Below, piece after piece: positions 51,918 through 64,000 of a stretch of 64,000 bases of DNA. The notes under the pieces were generated by a model that did not search any database, had not been told where the DNA came from, and was given only the letters and a program-made list of their open reading frames with translations. Both the position numbers and the translations under genes were made by a program. Numbering within the stretch: position 1 is the first letter of the stretch; each line of letters opens with the position of its first letter. Source of the DNA: Chrysomallon squamiferum (taxonomy: Eukaryota > Mollusca > Gastropoda > Neomphalida > Peltospiridae); NCBI GenBank assembly GCA_012295275.1, contig CM022669.1:170911-234910 (forward strand), read 5' to 3'.

Positions 51918-54676
51918 ACTGAAATAAAGGCAACGAACAATTGCAGCCGCTGTGAAATCCGCGAACTATAACTCCAGCGGACATATATATTTTTTATTAT
52001 TCAAACAAATAGTTCCCAGTTTCTATAACAGTTTACACTTCTAAGATATCAAACATATTCACTTTTATGTTCGCTCAGTTTTGCAGTTTTGTGTACACAC
52101 GTCGATGACCGTTGTGAAATCCGCGAACGATAACTCCAGCGAACAGTTTATCGCACGCCAGTACTTTCAAACAAATATTCGCCGTTTCAATAACATTAAC
52201 AGTTTAAACTTCTAAGATATAAAACATATTCACTTTTATTATAAAATAAAGCATAACTGTTTCAGAACTATAGCTAAAATGAAATTTCAGATATATAATG
52301 AAATTTGTTTTAAAAATATGGTGTTATATATCATTTCGCAGGATCAAAAGAAAGCAATCTGCATTATTGATGATTACAGTATTGTGTTTTTATCTTCAAA
52401 CATCATCATGTAATTTCTGCTGCCTAAAAATCAAAAAGAAATATGCGTTTGTAAATTGTTCAGGGAAAATGTAAAAACTGAACCCTGTACATGTTACTTA
52501 GATAATGTTAAATATATTACATAGCAGAATTATAGGCCTGTATCAGAGAAAAACTCCAGAAAAGAGGTGTGTGTCTATGCGTTTATTTTAATTATTATTT
52601 TGTTTATTCTTCATTTTTTTTTTTATATTCTATATTGCTCAGAAGAGATATTACGATTGTAAAACAATTTAGTAGAAAAAAAATTGCTTTGTATTGGGAT
52701 GCTGCAGGCAGCATTGTTTGTAAGAATAAAGATGGTAAGCAAGTCTTTTACTATGAACTTGCTATAAAGCATTCAGTAAAAGGTAAAATGGGCAGCTATT
52801 ATTAATAAACATCGAGCATTCCCAATAGTGTTATATTGGATTTGTAATTTCAGACATCCTGAAAAAAAACCTATTTGGATATAACAACATTTGCTGCCCT
52901 ACACTGGAGTTCTTTTCATATGAGCCTCTTAGTTCCAAATAGAAAAGGGAGCGAATCATATTTGACACTATACAATAGTTAAACTTAATTTGTTGAAATA
53001 AACACATCTGTGGAATGCAACAGTTATAAAGTACCCATTGATTGGATTCATTGTTTTTCTGTATTTTGTAACTAGGTTACAACTACCCATAGTATTCTAA
53101 ACTTTGTTTCTTAATTCTGTTCAAAACAGTTTGCATTACATATGATATTCAGTAATCTAGGATGAGAACGACCAGAAATGATCAGTTAGATTTTGGAATT
53201 GTTTAAAGTTTTTTCTAAGTAACCAAACCCCAAATGATGAGCCATTTTAGTCATTTTAAAGTTTTATTTATTTATTTATTTATTTGATTTCAGTTATTTA
53301 AAATGCACTTAACAATTCATTTTGTTTTTATTGTTATGTATTGTTGCAGGAGTTCTTATATCTATTATTATTATTATTATTATTTTGCAGGGGGATTTGA
53401 GACATGTTCTTTGTGTTGGGATTTTATTGTTATTTTATTAACTTTTGTTTTGGGTTTTGTTTTTTCAGAACACATTTTGGACAATGTTACTAGTTAAAGA
53501 TGCAAAAGTTTATCAGGATGGGGTGTTGTGTTTTTCACTTTCTTGATTTTCTTTTAAGAACGATAACTCTTGAATAGATGTAATTATGTTTTAATGCTTG
53601 TTAATATTTTATATCAGATTGTGACTGTTCAATGGTTGAAGATCATTATGAATACTAGATGACCTCATTATTAATAACATGCTGAACACTGTCAGATAAC
53701 ATCTGTGTTTGAAAAGTTTGTTCGAAGCAATGAGTAATATTTTGTTCCAAAATTGATTTCCATTATCATTTACATACTGTATGTTGAGAATCTAACTGGA
53801 ATGCAGTGATACAAAAATGGTCCTCATGATTGTAAATAACAAAAAAAATAAGACTGTTACAGTGATTTCATCACTCTCTAATTTAACCTCATGCTGTTTT
53901 CATACACTTGTATTTACATTCATCAAAGGACTGTTTAAAAATAAAAAAAAATTTGGTTAATAAAAAAATTAACGTAATATAGAACATTATTTTATACCCA
54001 ACAAAAACAACAAACCTTGACAAAACTTGTTTTACTCATATATTACAGTTCTGTGATGCAATGTTTTCAATACAAAGTTGTAATTTTATTGATATCTGTA
54101 CAGAAATAATTTTATATTACATTTATTAAATATAAATTCTGTAAATTCAACTGTTTAAACTATATTTTTATGTGAAATTATGTCAAAATAAATTGTTTTA
54201 AAATATGTTTTCTGTGTTATTTTCATAGAATTTTATAATCAAAGTTGACCATTCTGAATTAATATATTAAGGTGTGCATTAGGGAAACAGATCAATTTTG
54301 ATACGCTGGTGTGAGATTAACCTTGTGTATTACACTTGATGGACATGATGAAACTTCCTTAATGGATTAAGCTTTCTCAGTCTGGTGACATACTAGAAAC
54401 TCTAATTTATTAGGTGTCCAATTTTGAGGGGTTTGTTTCACTAGGGGTTTTTGGGGGGGGGTTGTTACAGAACTGGTATTTATTTACTTTTATTACAAAT
54501 TGCTAACCTTATTGAACAGCATCAGGTGAGGCCAGAAATTAATTATTGGTTATTAATTAACAATTTGTAATTTGTATTTGTAATTTTTAAATCTTAAGAG
54601 GAAATTTTCTAAAAATTGATAGATGATTTAATTAAATAAATTATTAAATACACTGAATAGTAAATCTTATTTTATT

Positions 54677-54719
<43 letters not shown>

Positions 54720-55948
54720 TTATTATTATTATTATTGTTATTATTATTATTATTATTTTTTTTTTTAAATAATAATTTTAGAAAAATGCAGAATTAAGTT
54801 AAATCTAAGTTAACATAACTATGATTTGAACAAATGGCCTTGGAGATTCAAAGTATATTGATATGGGTGACAAAATGTAGCAAAACCTACATAATTGTAA
54901 ACAGAAAAAAAAAAAAAAAAAAATGATACAAACACTCCATAATTTGCAGAAATTTTTTAAAAAGACATTCTGCAACAACTGTTTGACCCTTGATCTTGCA
55001 CTGGTCAATTAAAATAATAATAATAAATAAATAAATTTCAAATTACTTTATTATTATTTATTATTACTATATATAACTCTTCAGTCTTTCTTGCACAAAC
55101 TCTATTGGAAATGCAGTGAACTTGCAGAAACTTCCAGATAGAATATCTTGTGAAATTTTTACCTACACTGAAAGTAAACATCTTGGACACGGAAATGACT
55201 GTCTGCATCTTGAAGCTGAACACCAGTTTTTGTCCAGTATTCCATTTTCTCTTAACTTACAGTGTTTTTCCTTCCACATTCACTTTTTCTGGCTGCTAAT
55301 GGTTAATTATGTGAATGGTAGTCAGCGAAGCTTGTGATCTTCATAATAAAAATAATTTCCTTCCCATCATGGAGTGAAAGCTGTTTATTGCCTTTATTAG
55401 GATCCATCATGCCAAAAATAAAATAATTATTTCTTTAAATATTAAATAAATAATAAATAAATGTTATTAATAACCACAAAATCATTTGAAGATTTTATTG
55501 TTAATCAGAATAAGTACCAAAAATTAATTATCTAAATTCTTTATTAACTAAAAATACTTCAAAATTTTAGTTCAAGTTATTGAAATCAATATAATAAATT
55601 TTTTCAAAAAAAAATTGATAGAAATGGATTGATAAAATAATAATAATAATAATAACAATAATAATAAAATAAATAAATCATATACTTTGCACAGTAAATC
55701 ATATACTATACAAAATTTGCAGGCATTCCACTTTTTTTCTTTTCTTTTTTTTAATACTGATTTTTTTATTCGGAGTAGATCCTGGTTATTAAACATCAGT
55801 GCTGGAATTGAAAATGAAAAACAATAGCAAATACTTCATTGATGACAACTTGTTCCGTTAACCAATCGATAACTCTTTGGCGTAACGGTTCTAAAAGTTC
55901 GCTGGCTTCATTTCAGTGGCTGGAATTGTTCGCTGCCTTTATTTCAGT
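51918..55948 (+). mobile_element. DNA transposon copy B, internally deleted
   Basis: The left end ACTGAAATAAAGGCAACGAA and the right end ...CGCTGCCTTTATTTCAGT form terminal inverted repeats, and they are the same ends as copy A's left end. Blocks shared with copy A in the same order include ATGATCAGTTAGATTTTGGA (near 53176, copy A near 11833) and ACAGAACTGGTATTTATTTA (near 54467, copy A near 13340). The right subterminal CGTAACGGTTCTAAAAGTTC is shared too. The left subterminal block is duplicated (about 51945 and 52108). The copy lacks the Ulp1-like ORF but has a transposase fragment at about 52630. No clear target-site duplication is visible. Confidence 0.82.
52630..52960 (+). pseudogene. 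DDE transposase fragment (MULE/KDZ-like), decayed
   Basis: KKIALYWDAAGSIVCKNKDG followed by KQVFYYELAIKHSVKGK resembles the LYLDATGSVV...FYYALV...P-x-GK block. That block surrounds the first catalytic aspartate in a group of animal transposase-like proteins. After KGK the frame changes and reading continues as AAIINKHRAFPIVLYWI, again as expected for that block. No later catalytic residues are readable. This assigns a probable transposase to the family whose other copy carries the Ulp1-like protease. The family name is inference. Confidence 0.55.
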
Positions 55949-56353
55949 TAAATATAACGAGGGGAAAATTAGAAATTTAAGAAATAACAGAACTGACAAT
56001 AATTATGGCTCTAAAACTGTTTTTCAGCGTAATTTCAAGATAAATGTCGAACACACCTATGTTTTTTAATCTACCTCAAGGGCGAAACAAATTAAGAACA
56101 AAAATAAAACAAGTAGAACTCTGAAAAGTGAAGTAAAAATTGTTTCGTTTACTATGACTAATCACATTCGATGATTCGTAAGATCAGCTTCCATTTTTGC
56201 AGATTAGCTGTACCGTGTACGCCTTGTTGGAGATTTAGATAATATCTATTACGTTAGACAGTCTATATTATCTTATTATTATTTCAATTGCTAACAAAAG
56301 GAACATAATTTGACCATTTCAGGTATTACTATTACTATTTGTATGGTCAAACA
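55949..56353 (+). promoter_or_regulatory. Putative TAF1C promoter/5' region next to transposon copy B
   Basis: 405 bp between the transposon's right end and the TAF1C start codon. A TTTCAG acceptor-like site at about 56316-56322 means that either a non-coding first exon lies upstream or transcription starts inside this stretch. No core motif can be assigned. Confidence 0.4.
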
Positions 56354-58603
56354 ATGAGCTTGCCAGGAAAATTCTTCCCTGTATCGTTTTGCCCATACAG
56401 AGAAAAACGAGAGATATTTCTAGACTTTGGAAAACATCTTCACGTTGATCTTACAGAAAACAAAGAATTTCAATCCCAGACTATTCATCCAGGCGCAAAA
56501 GTAAATCTCGAGTTATCGGCCACTACACCCACCTTACCTTTGTCACCCGAAGCACAATTTTGTGAGTATTTTGTTTCGCTGCAGTGTTAAATAGATTACC
56601 ATAGCAGACACATTAAACATTGTCATATTTTTGTAACTATACTGTTCTTTGTTGGTCTCACATTGGCTAAAAATAACCAGCAAAATAATTAGCCAACTAC
56701 AGTTTAATGAGTTTCCATTAACCAAAATGGGAACGGTTTAGCCATCTTATTCTTAAATAATTCCATGTGTGTAGACTTTCATTTCTTTACATGCGTGTTG
56801 TAGCTATACAGTACTGGATTAAGGTACAAGTTAAACTACTTATTAACTCACAATTCATAGCAGCTTCTAAAAAGGTGAGTTATGTCGAACTTACGAAATT
56901 GAATAAAAATGTTTAGGGAATAAATAAAACATTTTAACAGTGGTCCTTCCAGCTTTGTATAATCTTAGGGTTTCATCAAGTCTTAATCAGGCACATAGGT
57001 ATATATAAATACATCACAGCATACACAATCACGATTTAAGTAAATAGTATAATAATATAGTATGAAAAGTATGCATAATACATTTTTTACATTTTTTACA
57101 TTGATCACTCTATGAATAGCTGCAAAAATGTATTTTTTTATAGTTGTAATTAGATTGACAATAAAGACATTTCTTTTAAATTTGTATACAAATTAAATAA
57201 ATTGAGATGGACATGATAAAAGACTATATTAATACATAAACAGTAAAGATTACAATTAACAAACCAACATAAGTAGAGGTTTGAGACTCGATAAAACAAA
57301 CATGAGAATAAAACTGTTGTTCAAATTTTTTATCTTTTAAATATGATTTGTCAGTTTAGTAGTAACATTGTTCCATATTTGTATCTTTCCTATATTGCAT
57401 CAAATATGATCAAATAACTTTCATCAGTTGTACTAATCAAGTTTATTTTCAACAAGGGCTAATTTCATGCAACAAAATAACAAATGCTTAAATAATCAGG
57501 CTAATTAAAAGTTAATACATTACTAAGTAATGTCATTAACAGTAGTAAAAATAAAATTGTCTTTGAATTAAAAGCTTTAGCAACTCCAAATTTTTATTAG
57601 TAAATATGGTGGCCATGAAAAAATAAAGAAACAAAATTTTAATTTAAAAAACCTTTGATCATTTGCTTAATGAAATTTTTAGCCAAACAAAATGTTCATA
57701 GCCATTTACCCACCAGTGCAAGTCCTGATGCTTGTTTGACCCACACTATCAATGTATTATTGGTGTTCATGTTTGTAATTTCTTATTTCTTTGGTTATAT
57801 TTGTATTTCTGAATGTTAATAACATTTTTCTTAAGACTTTTATTATTTATTAAATAAGTGATAAACCTTAAAAATTTGGAAAAAACCCCAAAATGTATAA
57901 TCAGAGTTTTATTTCTTTTCTTTTCTTCTTTTTTAAATGAAATATTAATATTAATGACTAAAATTAATGGCTAGGTAGATATTAACATTTGTTTGTGTTT
58001 GTTTGTTGTTTTTTAATATCAGTAATTATGAAAAAGGAATTGCAGTCTGACTCTTTGTAATCAGTCTTTTATACTCATCTAAAGAAGAAAAGTACATATC
58101 TGAGAAACAATGTGAACAAACTATTACAACTATTAAAATAAATGATTAAGTAATAATATTTTCAGATGGCTTTCCTTTTGATGATCAAGTGTCTGCAAAA
58201 CTTACTGAGAGAAGACAAAAAGCAGTTAAATTTTCCCTGCAATTGCCAAAGATGAAATACAGACTTCCTGCTGAGGTGCTGTTATTTTTATTTCTTAAAA
58301 CATTTTTTTAATTTTTATTAATTTTTAGAATATATGCTGTTATTGTTGTTATTGTTATTAATATTATTATTAGGGTTCACAGAGACTTTTATGCTGTTCA
58401 TTAATTGTTCTAGTGTTATAGAGACAGCTGCCTATCAATAATTGGTCACATGGAAGGAGATTGTGTGACTATGTCATATTGTCTTGTTACACCTATGCAA
58501 AACTTTGCCATAGTGTTTTTAGAAGAAGAACTGACTTCTCCCTGTTTTTCTAGCCTAGCTTGAACCCTGATTATTATTATTGTTGTTATTGATATTATTA
58601 ATA

Positions 58604-58635
<32 letters not shown>

Positions 58636-61600
58636 TTAAAATGACTGTTAAAATAAAAATGAACACCTAAAAACAAAAGGTATCAGATGATTTATCAGCA
58701 TCATAGATTTCTAACTACATCAAATTAAAATGCAGATTTCAAATTTAATATTTATATTCCACAATACTATGTATTTAATTTATGTTGCAGTCAACACCAG
58801 ATGATCTGAAAAAAACCTTCTATGCAACTTCTGTTTTTGAGAAATACAAGTTCTATAAAATTAATCCTTTTGTCCCTGTAAGTATGAGTTTATAGATAGA
58901 ATTTATTGCATATTCTTAGTTCTAGTTCTTCTAGCCTATTGCATATTCTTGCATATTCATAGTTCTTTTTGGTATAGAGTATTATAATTAACTAAAAGGA
59001 GCTGTTAAGTATGTTTATGTAGATACTGATGAGGGTGTTCTTTATCTGAAAGTTAAATTACTTATACCGTAGATACGCTACTGTTGCTAATGTGTATACA
59101 AGTATAATTATTCCACAGCAATGAATATCAATATTTTCTTCGTGTTTTAAAATGATAAATTTTGTACAGTTTTTTAATATTCTTATTTTTAGAAAGTTAA
59201 TGCTGCTTACACAGGGGGATGTTTGGCTTCTTTGGGTTCCTCACAGGATAATGTCACTCGGCTAGTTCTTGTGTCTGGAAAAGATTTCAGTACTCTAAGT
59301 ATCCTTATCATAGCTTGGTGATTTAATTAAAATCTTTTTAGCTAGCATGTTTCAAAGGTGCAAGCATTGTTTTCAAACTTGTGGTTCAGTAATATCAACA
59401 TATGATTTAGAATACATTTAACGACATCCAAACAGTTGCTAATTCTTGTATATGTGCCTTCCCACAGGCAGCGGAATACATAAGCATAGCCTGTGATAAG
59501 GCGGTCACTGACTGGGACTGAAATTAACTATAAAGATACACTTTGGAAGACTGGTCAAACTAGTTGTCTAGCCAGCGAGCTGCAGTCTCTTTCTTCATCA
59601 CATTAAAGATAATGTTGAAATTAGAATAACAGTATTAGTGGTAGTAGAATTAATAATAATAATATAAATAATCCTTGACCATATTAGAATGTATTTCAGT
59701 AAGTTCTGATGTTACAACACATTTGTTAGAACAAACAGTTATCACAGAACTTGATGTTCAGTCTCCTGTCTTTGAAGTTGCTACAACTAAAATAGGATCA
59801 GATGGTAAGTGTCAGCCTTCATTTAATAATGTGAAAACCTCCAGCCAGAGCCAGAATAATTTTATACATACCATTCTACAAAAATCAAGATGCATACTTT
59901 AAATTATATAATTCTTGTATATCAGTTCAAAAAGATAAAAGCTGACAGCTGAAACTTCTCCTGGTCCTTATCCTGCTGTTTATAATTAGTTGTTGATATT
60001 TCAGTGATTAATATATCCTTTGTGGAAATCAGCTGCGTTTTGTACATTGATTTAGATTTGTATTTTATAACTTATTAAAAGTTGATATTTCAGTGTTCTG
60101 TGCTATTAGAAATGAGTTTGGAATTCAACTGTTTCAAGCTGGAAGATAGTCCTAATGGTGAAGATGACAGTCAGAGGTTTCTTACCCTTGACAACAGAAC
60201 ATTCATGGAAGAAAGATTAACATCAATATCTCTTAGGTATGGAATTTTTAAATTCTGTTTTGATGTACATTTTGTTCTGAATAAATCAGTTATATTTTTG
60301 TATTTTTGTATTTTTGTTTGTTTCCATAACATATATGACTATAGCAGTGTTCAAAATACATGGTACAGGTATCAGACCAATTATCTGGACTCCTTGGGGC
60401 CTGAGACATTCTGGATTTCTGGATTTTCTGGTTTTCTGGTACCAAGGCATAAATACATAAATAATTAGGCATAAATATTTTAAAATTAAACACACAAAGA
60501 AAATTGATGATACACAACTATGGCAACTTGACTCATAAATAATGTGGCAAGTGAATGAACAGCACATGGCTTGAAAGATTAGATCCAGTCTGGTGGGGAC
60601 AGCACCCACATGTGCAAACTATGAAAATAGCGTTGGGTAAAAAACAGTTTTCTGGTCTTTCTGGATTCCAGGACACTGGATAATTGTATTTAAAATAAAA
60701 CAGGTTATGATTGTGTTTTTATGTGTATGTGTCTCTGTCTATATCTATTTTAATTTTGTTTAGGACAGACATATCTTTAGAATGAGCAACAGAAATGTAG
60801 CAGTGTGGGAGCTGGTTATAACAAGATTTGTTATCCTTGATAGTCATGCATTAACTGAGATAGAAATAATATTAAATATTCTTTCTGTTGAATTTTCAGC
60901 CCATTTATTCGAGGTGAACAACTTATAGCCACTGAGAATGGGTCTCTGTATCTTGTGAAACCAGGAGAAGAGTGAGTTTATTTTTTACTATGGTCATACT
61001 GTTACATTATTACTTGATGTTTATAATGTTTCATGCTATAAACATTAAACATTGTTTGTGCTTGTGAAATGTTGGAATTTGATTACTTTGTACTGAATTT
61101 TATTTTCTAAATTCTTTATTTAAAATATCAGTGATATTGTATATAATGCAAATATAACAATATGTAAATGAGTAATAGATTAAATAGTAGAATCTAATCA
61201 AAAATCTAAATTTGTAGAAGACAGTTTGATTTCTAATTTGTCAATGTTTAGCATAATGTGAAGGTATATGCAGGTTACAGATAATGAAAGATAACTGGCA
61301 GCCTCGTTTTAAGTGTCATGAAACTTGGAGACAGTGCTACTTTGCAGCACACCCCAGGCAGTTCGTCACAGCAGACAGATCTGTTGTGAAACTCTATGAT
61401 TCTAGAGTAAGAATCTGTTACATCATTAATTATTCTGGTTCAGAAATCTTACAGCATGTAATCCATGTTTCAGGCCAAAAGAATTTTAGAAAAACTTGTT
61501 CTTTTTTCTTTTCTGAAGTAATATGATTGTACAGGTTTGCTGTAACAATATAAAAAAATAATTTTAATAGGTTTATTATTTAGTTTTTAAGATAAATATT

Positions 61601-63976
61601 TCTGAGCTCATTTTATTATTATGTTATTAATTTTCTTCTTTTTGCTTTCATCCCATGTTTTTTTAATTTAATAATTTATTTGTTGATTTTTGGTAACATT
61701 TGTGTTTTGTTTATAATTTTATGGGGTTTGTTTATTTATTTTCTCCACAGACTCATTTCAGTGAATATGTTGATTTATTTGCTCTACCAAACAAGTTAGT
61801 CCATACTTCCGAGAGAATAATGGTTGCTAAGCAACAGGCATCATGTGCCTATCATCACTTGGTTGTGACAGATGCATTTATGTTTGTCATTGACCAGAGA
61901 TTTCCTGGCCATCCTGTGAGCACTTGTTTACAAGTTGTACAAAAGGGTTTTTATGAAAATGTACATTATTTAAAGAGACAAATGTCAGAAAAACATCTTA
62001 AAGACACTGATTTAGAAACAAACAAAGCTATTTAATTTATTGTTATGTTTCTTTTTCATTGTTCATTTGGTTCTTCGCTAGTACTGTTGGTTTTTTATCA
62101 TAATGTCTAAACTAAATGTAGTTTTAAAAGTGAATTAATCTGAAAATGTGATAAATACTTACAATATATTTTGGATTCTTTTAAAATTGTTTAGATATTC
62201 ATTAATTTTAAGTAAATGGTTTAAGAAAATAAAGTGCAATAATAATTAATTTTAAAATTAAGGAATAAAATTTTTCAGTTGAGTAACTGGTCATTTTCCC
62301 AGAATTCACCTCCACAGTACATATCATCCTGTGACATTTCACTGACCAATGATGTCCACACCAGTGTCATTGCTGTAGGCATCCAGCACCCTCCTGAAAC
62401 ATATTGCTATCAGGTTCAGTTTGGTGGAGTGACTCCTCTCCAGACTGTCACTCAACCGTGGAGACTTTCCAGAATTGGGTAAATAACTGTTTAAAATTTA
62501 AAACTGTTTTTTTTTTTTCTGAATCAAAATTAGAGTGATTGAAAACAGTATTCCTGGATAATGGTTACTTTTAAAGCCAATTTGTTTTCTGTTTTAGAGA
62601 TTTCAGTAAATTTGAAAAAGTTGTGAAAGGTGCAGACATGATGCTAGTGAAACAAAGATTTAATACATCACTGGTTGGTCTGTCTATCTGTCCAGGACAA
62701 ACTGAGCATTCTCTTCATACCTTTCAGGTACATATTATAACTTAACAGCTTCTTCTTTTTCTCATTTTTTATTCTGTCACAAGCATTTCTTCCTCATTAA
62801 CTGTTCATTTTTCTTAATTTCTTTCTATCTCACTATTTTAATTTTTCTCTTTCTCATTCCGTCTGTTTATTAATTTTAATTTCTCTCTCTGTTTGCCATT
62901 TCTCTGTCTTTCTCAAAAACAAAATAAGAATGTATATTAACTTACACTTTTACATTTAACATTTTATTGTTATTAAGCTGGACAGTCTTGGTGAATTATA
63001 TTTTCAAAATTACACAAAGCAGACATCTGCAGCTGATAAGACTTTGAGTGCAGGTCCAGGAGTTCAAGAGGGATTTCTTTCACTGCATGCAGCCAAACGA
63101 GGAGAATCCTGGTTACAAAGTCTCCAAGATCAGTTTGTTAAATATTATTCCTCAAATCCTGATAGCTATGATGTGCATAAATTTGATAGCAGTGACATGA
63201 TCTTAGGTTGGTAACTGTTTGATGTTTGGTTTTCTTTGATAATGATTTTATGATTACAGTTTGTTTTCATTGCTTTACAACACTAGTTTGTTATAATTTT
63301 TATAAAGACAAGCAGGTGATTTAAATAAGATGTGGTAGTTGATGTGGTAGTTTCGAGTTTCTTAGATTTCAATTGTTATATTAATTAGTCAAATCAGATA
63401 GGTTCCATCATTGTAGGTATAGATTTTCTGCAGCATTTTTTAAAATTATTACATCTGCTTAACCATAAAATTTCATACAAAAATTAATTTATAAAATAAA
63501 AAATATTTTGATACCATTTTTTACTGTGTAAAGGTTACACTTACGATCTATTAAGATTGTCATAATTTTAAAATTTAATGCAGACAATTATTATAGAACT
63601 TTTGTTTTTGAAATTCTGTTTATCAGACTATACTGCTAAACGACTGAAACATGAGTTGTGTCATCTGTGTAACTCCACATTCAGTGATAGTAAGAAAACT
63701 TTGAAGAGAAAAACTGAGATGAACAACAGGTGCAAAAACTGTGGTTGTGTACAGACTCAGTCACAGTTTTTAGGTAAAGAAGACTTGGTGAACAATTTTA
63801 TAAGTGATAGTAATGTTTGTGGGATGTGTGACCACCCGTTGACAGAATGCTCAAATATCAAACCTCTGAGAGAGAGCAGAGAATACATGGAAGGATTTGA
63901 TGTTTGTGAGACATGCAGTCATTCACTGAAAATTGGTAATCTTCTGTATGGAATTCGGGCTAAGGTATTTTCTTAA
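56354..63976 (+). CDS. TAF1C: TAF1C-like RNA polymerase I SL1/TIF-IB subunit (about 678 aa as read)
   Basis: Thirteen exons: 56354-56561, 58166-58275, 58791-58877, 59193-59298, 59700-59804, 60094-60236, 60900-60971, 61274-61406, 61751-61915, 62279-62478, 62598-62727, 62978-63206 and 63627 onward. Matches to TAF1C in order are PYREKREIFLDFGKHLH, a TGGCLASLGSS blade, SPFIRGEQLIATENGSLYLV, WRQCYFAAHPRQFVTADRSV and HHLVVTDAFMFVIDQRFPGH. These are beta-propeller blades of the SL1 subunit that recruits Pol I to rDNA promoters in the nucleolus. All phases fit except exon 60094-60236, which needs one base fewer (frame change between 60130 and 60146). The last exon is Cys-rich (CHLC, CKNC, CGMC, CETC). 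It either stops at 63974-63976 or splices at GT 63965 and continues outside the window. The start ATG (MSLPGKFFPVSFCPY) is the first in frame in its exon. Confidence 0.85.
60378..60686. mobile_element. Small inverted-repeat element (pogo-like MITE) in TAF1C intron
   Basis: CAATTATCTGGACTCCTTGG at the left and CAATTATCCAGTGTCCTGGA (right end read inward) form imperfect terminal inverted repeats, with CTGGATTTCTGG-type repeats just inside. The size (309 bp) and ends suggest a non-autonomous pogo-like element. There is no coding capacity. Confidence 0.45.
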
Positions 63977-64000
63977 AGAGTTGATTATAAATTTTTACAG

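Noticed and set aside
60286-60609. 107-codon minus-strand frame in a TAF1C intron
   Set aside because: Falls on an inverted-repeat element and intron sequence; no domain.

Overview
The window is a stretch of animal nuclear genome. Genes are split by GT-AG introns. Intergenic DNA and introns are strongly AT-rich and full of microsatellites and decayed DNA transposons. Protein-level recognition gives katanin p60-like 2 (KATNAL2), a calcium/integrin-binding (CIB) EF-hand protein, an ANKRA2/RFXANK-type ankyrin protein and the Pol I factor subunit TAF1C. Together with C-type lectin exons and the repeat style, this suggests an invertebrate, most likely a lophotrochozoan such as a mollusc. That placement is inference; no species marker is visible.

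Layout: 1-1330 is a minisatellite with 36- and 47-bp units and a higher-order pattern. 1834-4808 holds C-type lectin exons on both strands: one open exon on + and a four-exon, frameshifted copy on -. 8420-14536 is copy A of a DNA transposon carrying a decayed Ulp1-like protease. The CIB gene (+) starts 54 bp after its right end. 17961-21600 is intergenic with a mariner remnant and a hairpin. 21728-23746 is a two-exon gene for an unrecognised signal-peptide membrane protein, with a small hAT-like element in its intron. 26018-27484 (-) encodes an unrecognised probable nuclear protein, divergently paired with KATNAL2 (+, 28366-42605, 16 coding exons).

KATNAL2 intron 1 contains a 2.86-kb element with about 630-bp inverted arms, and intron 7 a shorter relative. 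44701-45405 is a Tigger/pogo remnant. 46094-49601 (-) is the seven-exon ankyrin gene. 51918-55948 is copy B of the transposon, with matching terminal inverted repeats and a decayed DDE-transposase fragment. 56354-63976 (+) is a TAF1C-like gene ending in a cysteine-rich exon.

The genes do not form one pathway. They are ordinary housekeeping or ciliary/cytoskeletal genes plus lineage-specific ones. The most notable structure is the transposon family. One copy retains a SUMO-protease-like ORF, the other a transposase piece, and both copies end shortly upstream of a host start codon in the same orientation.
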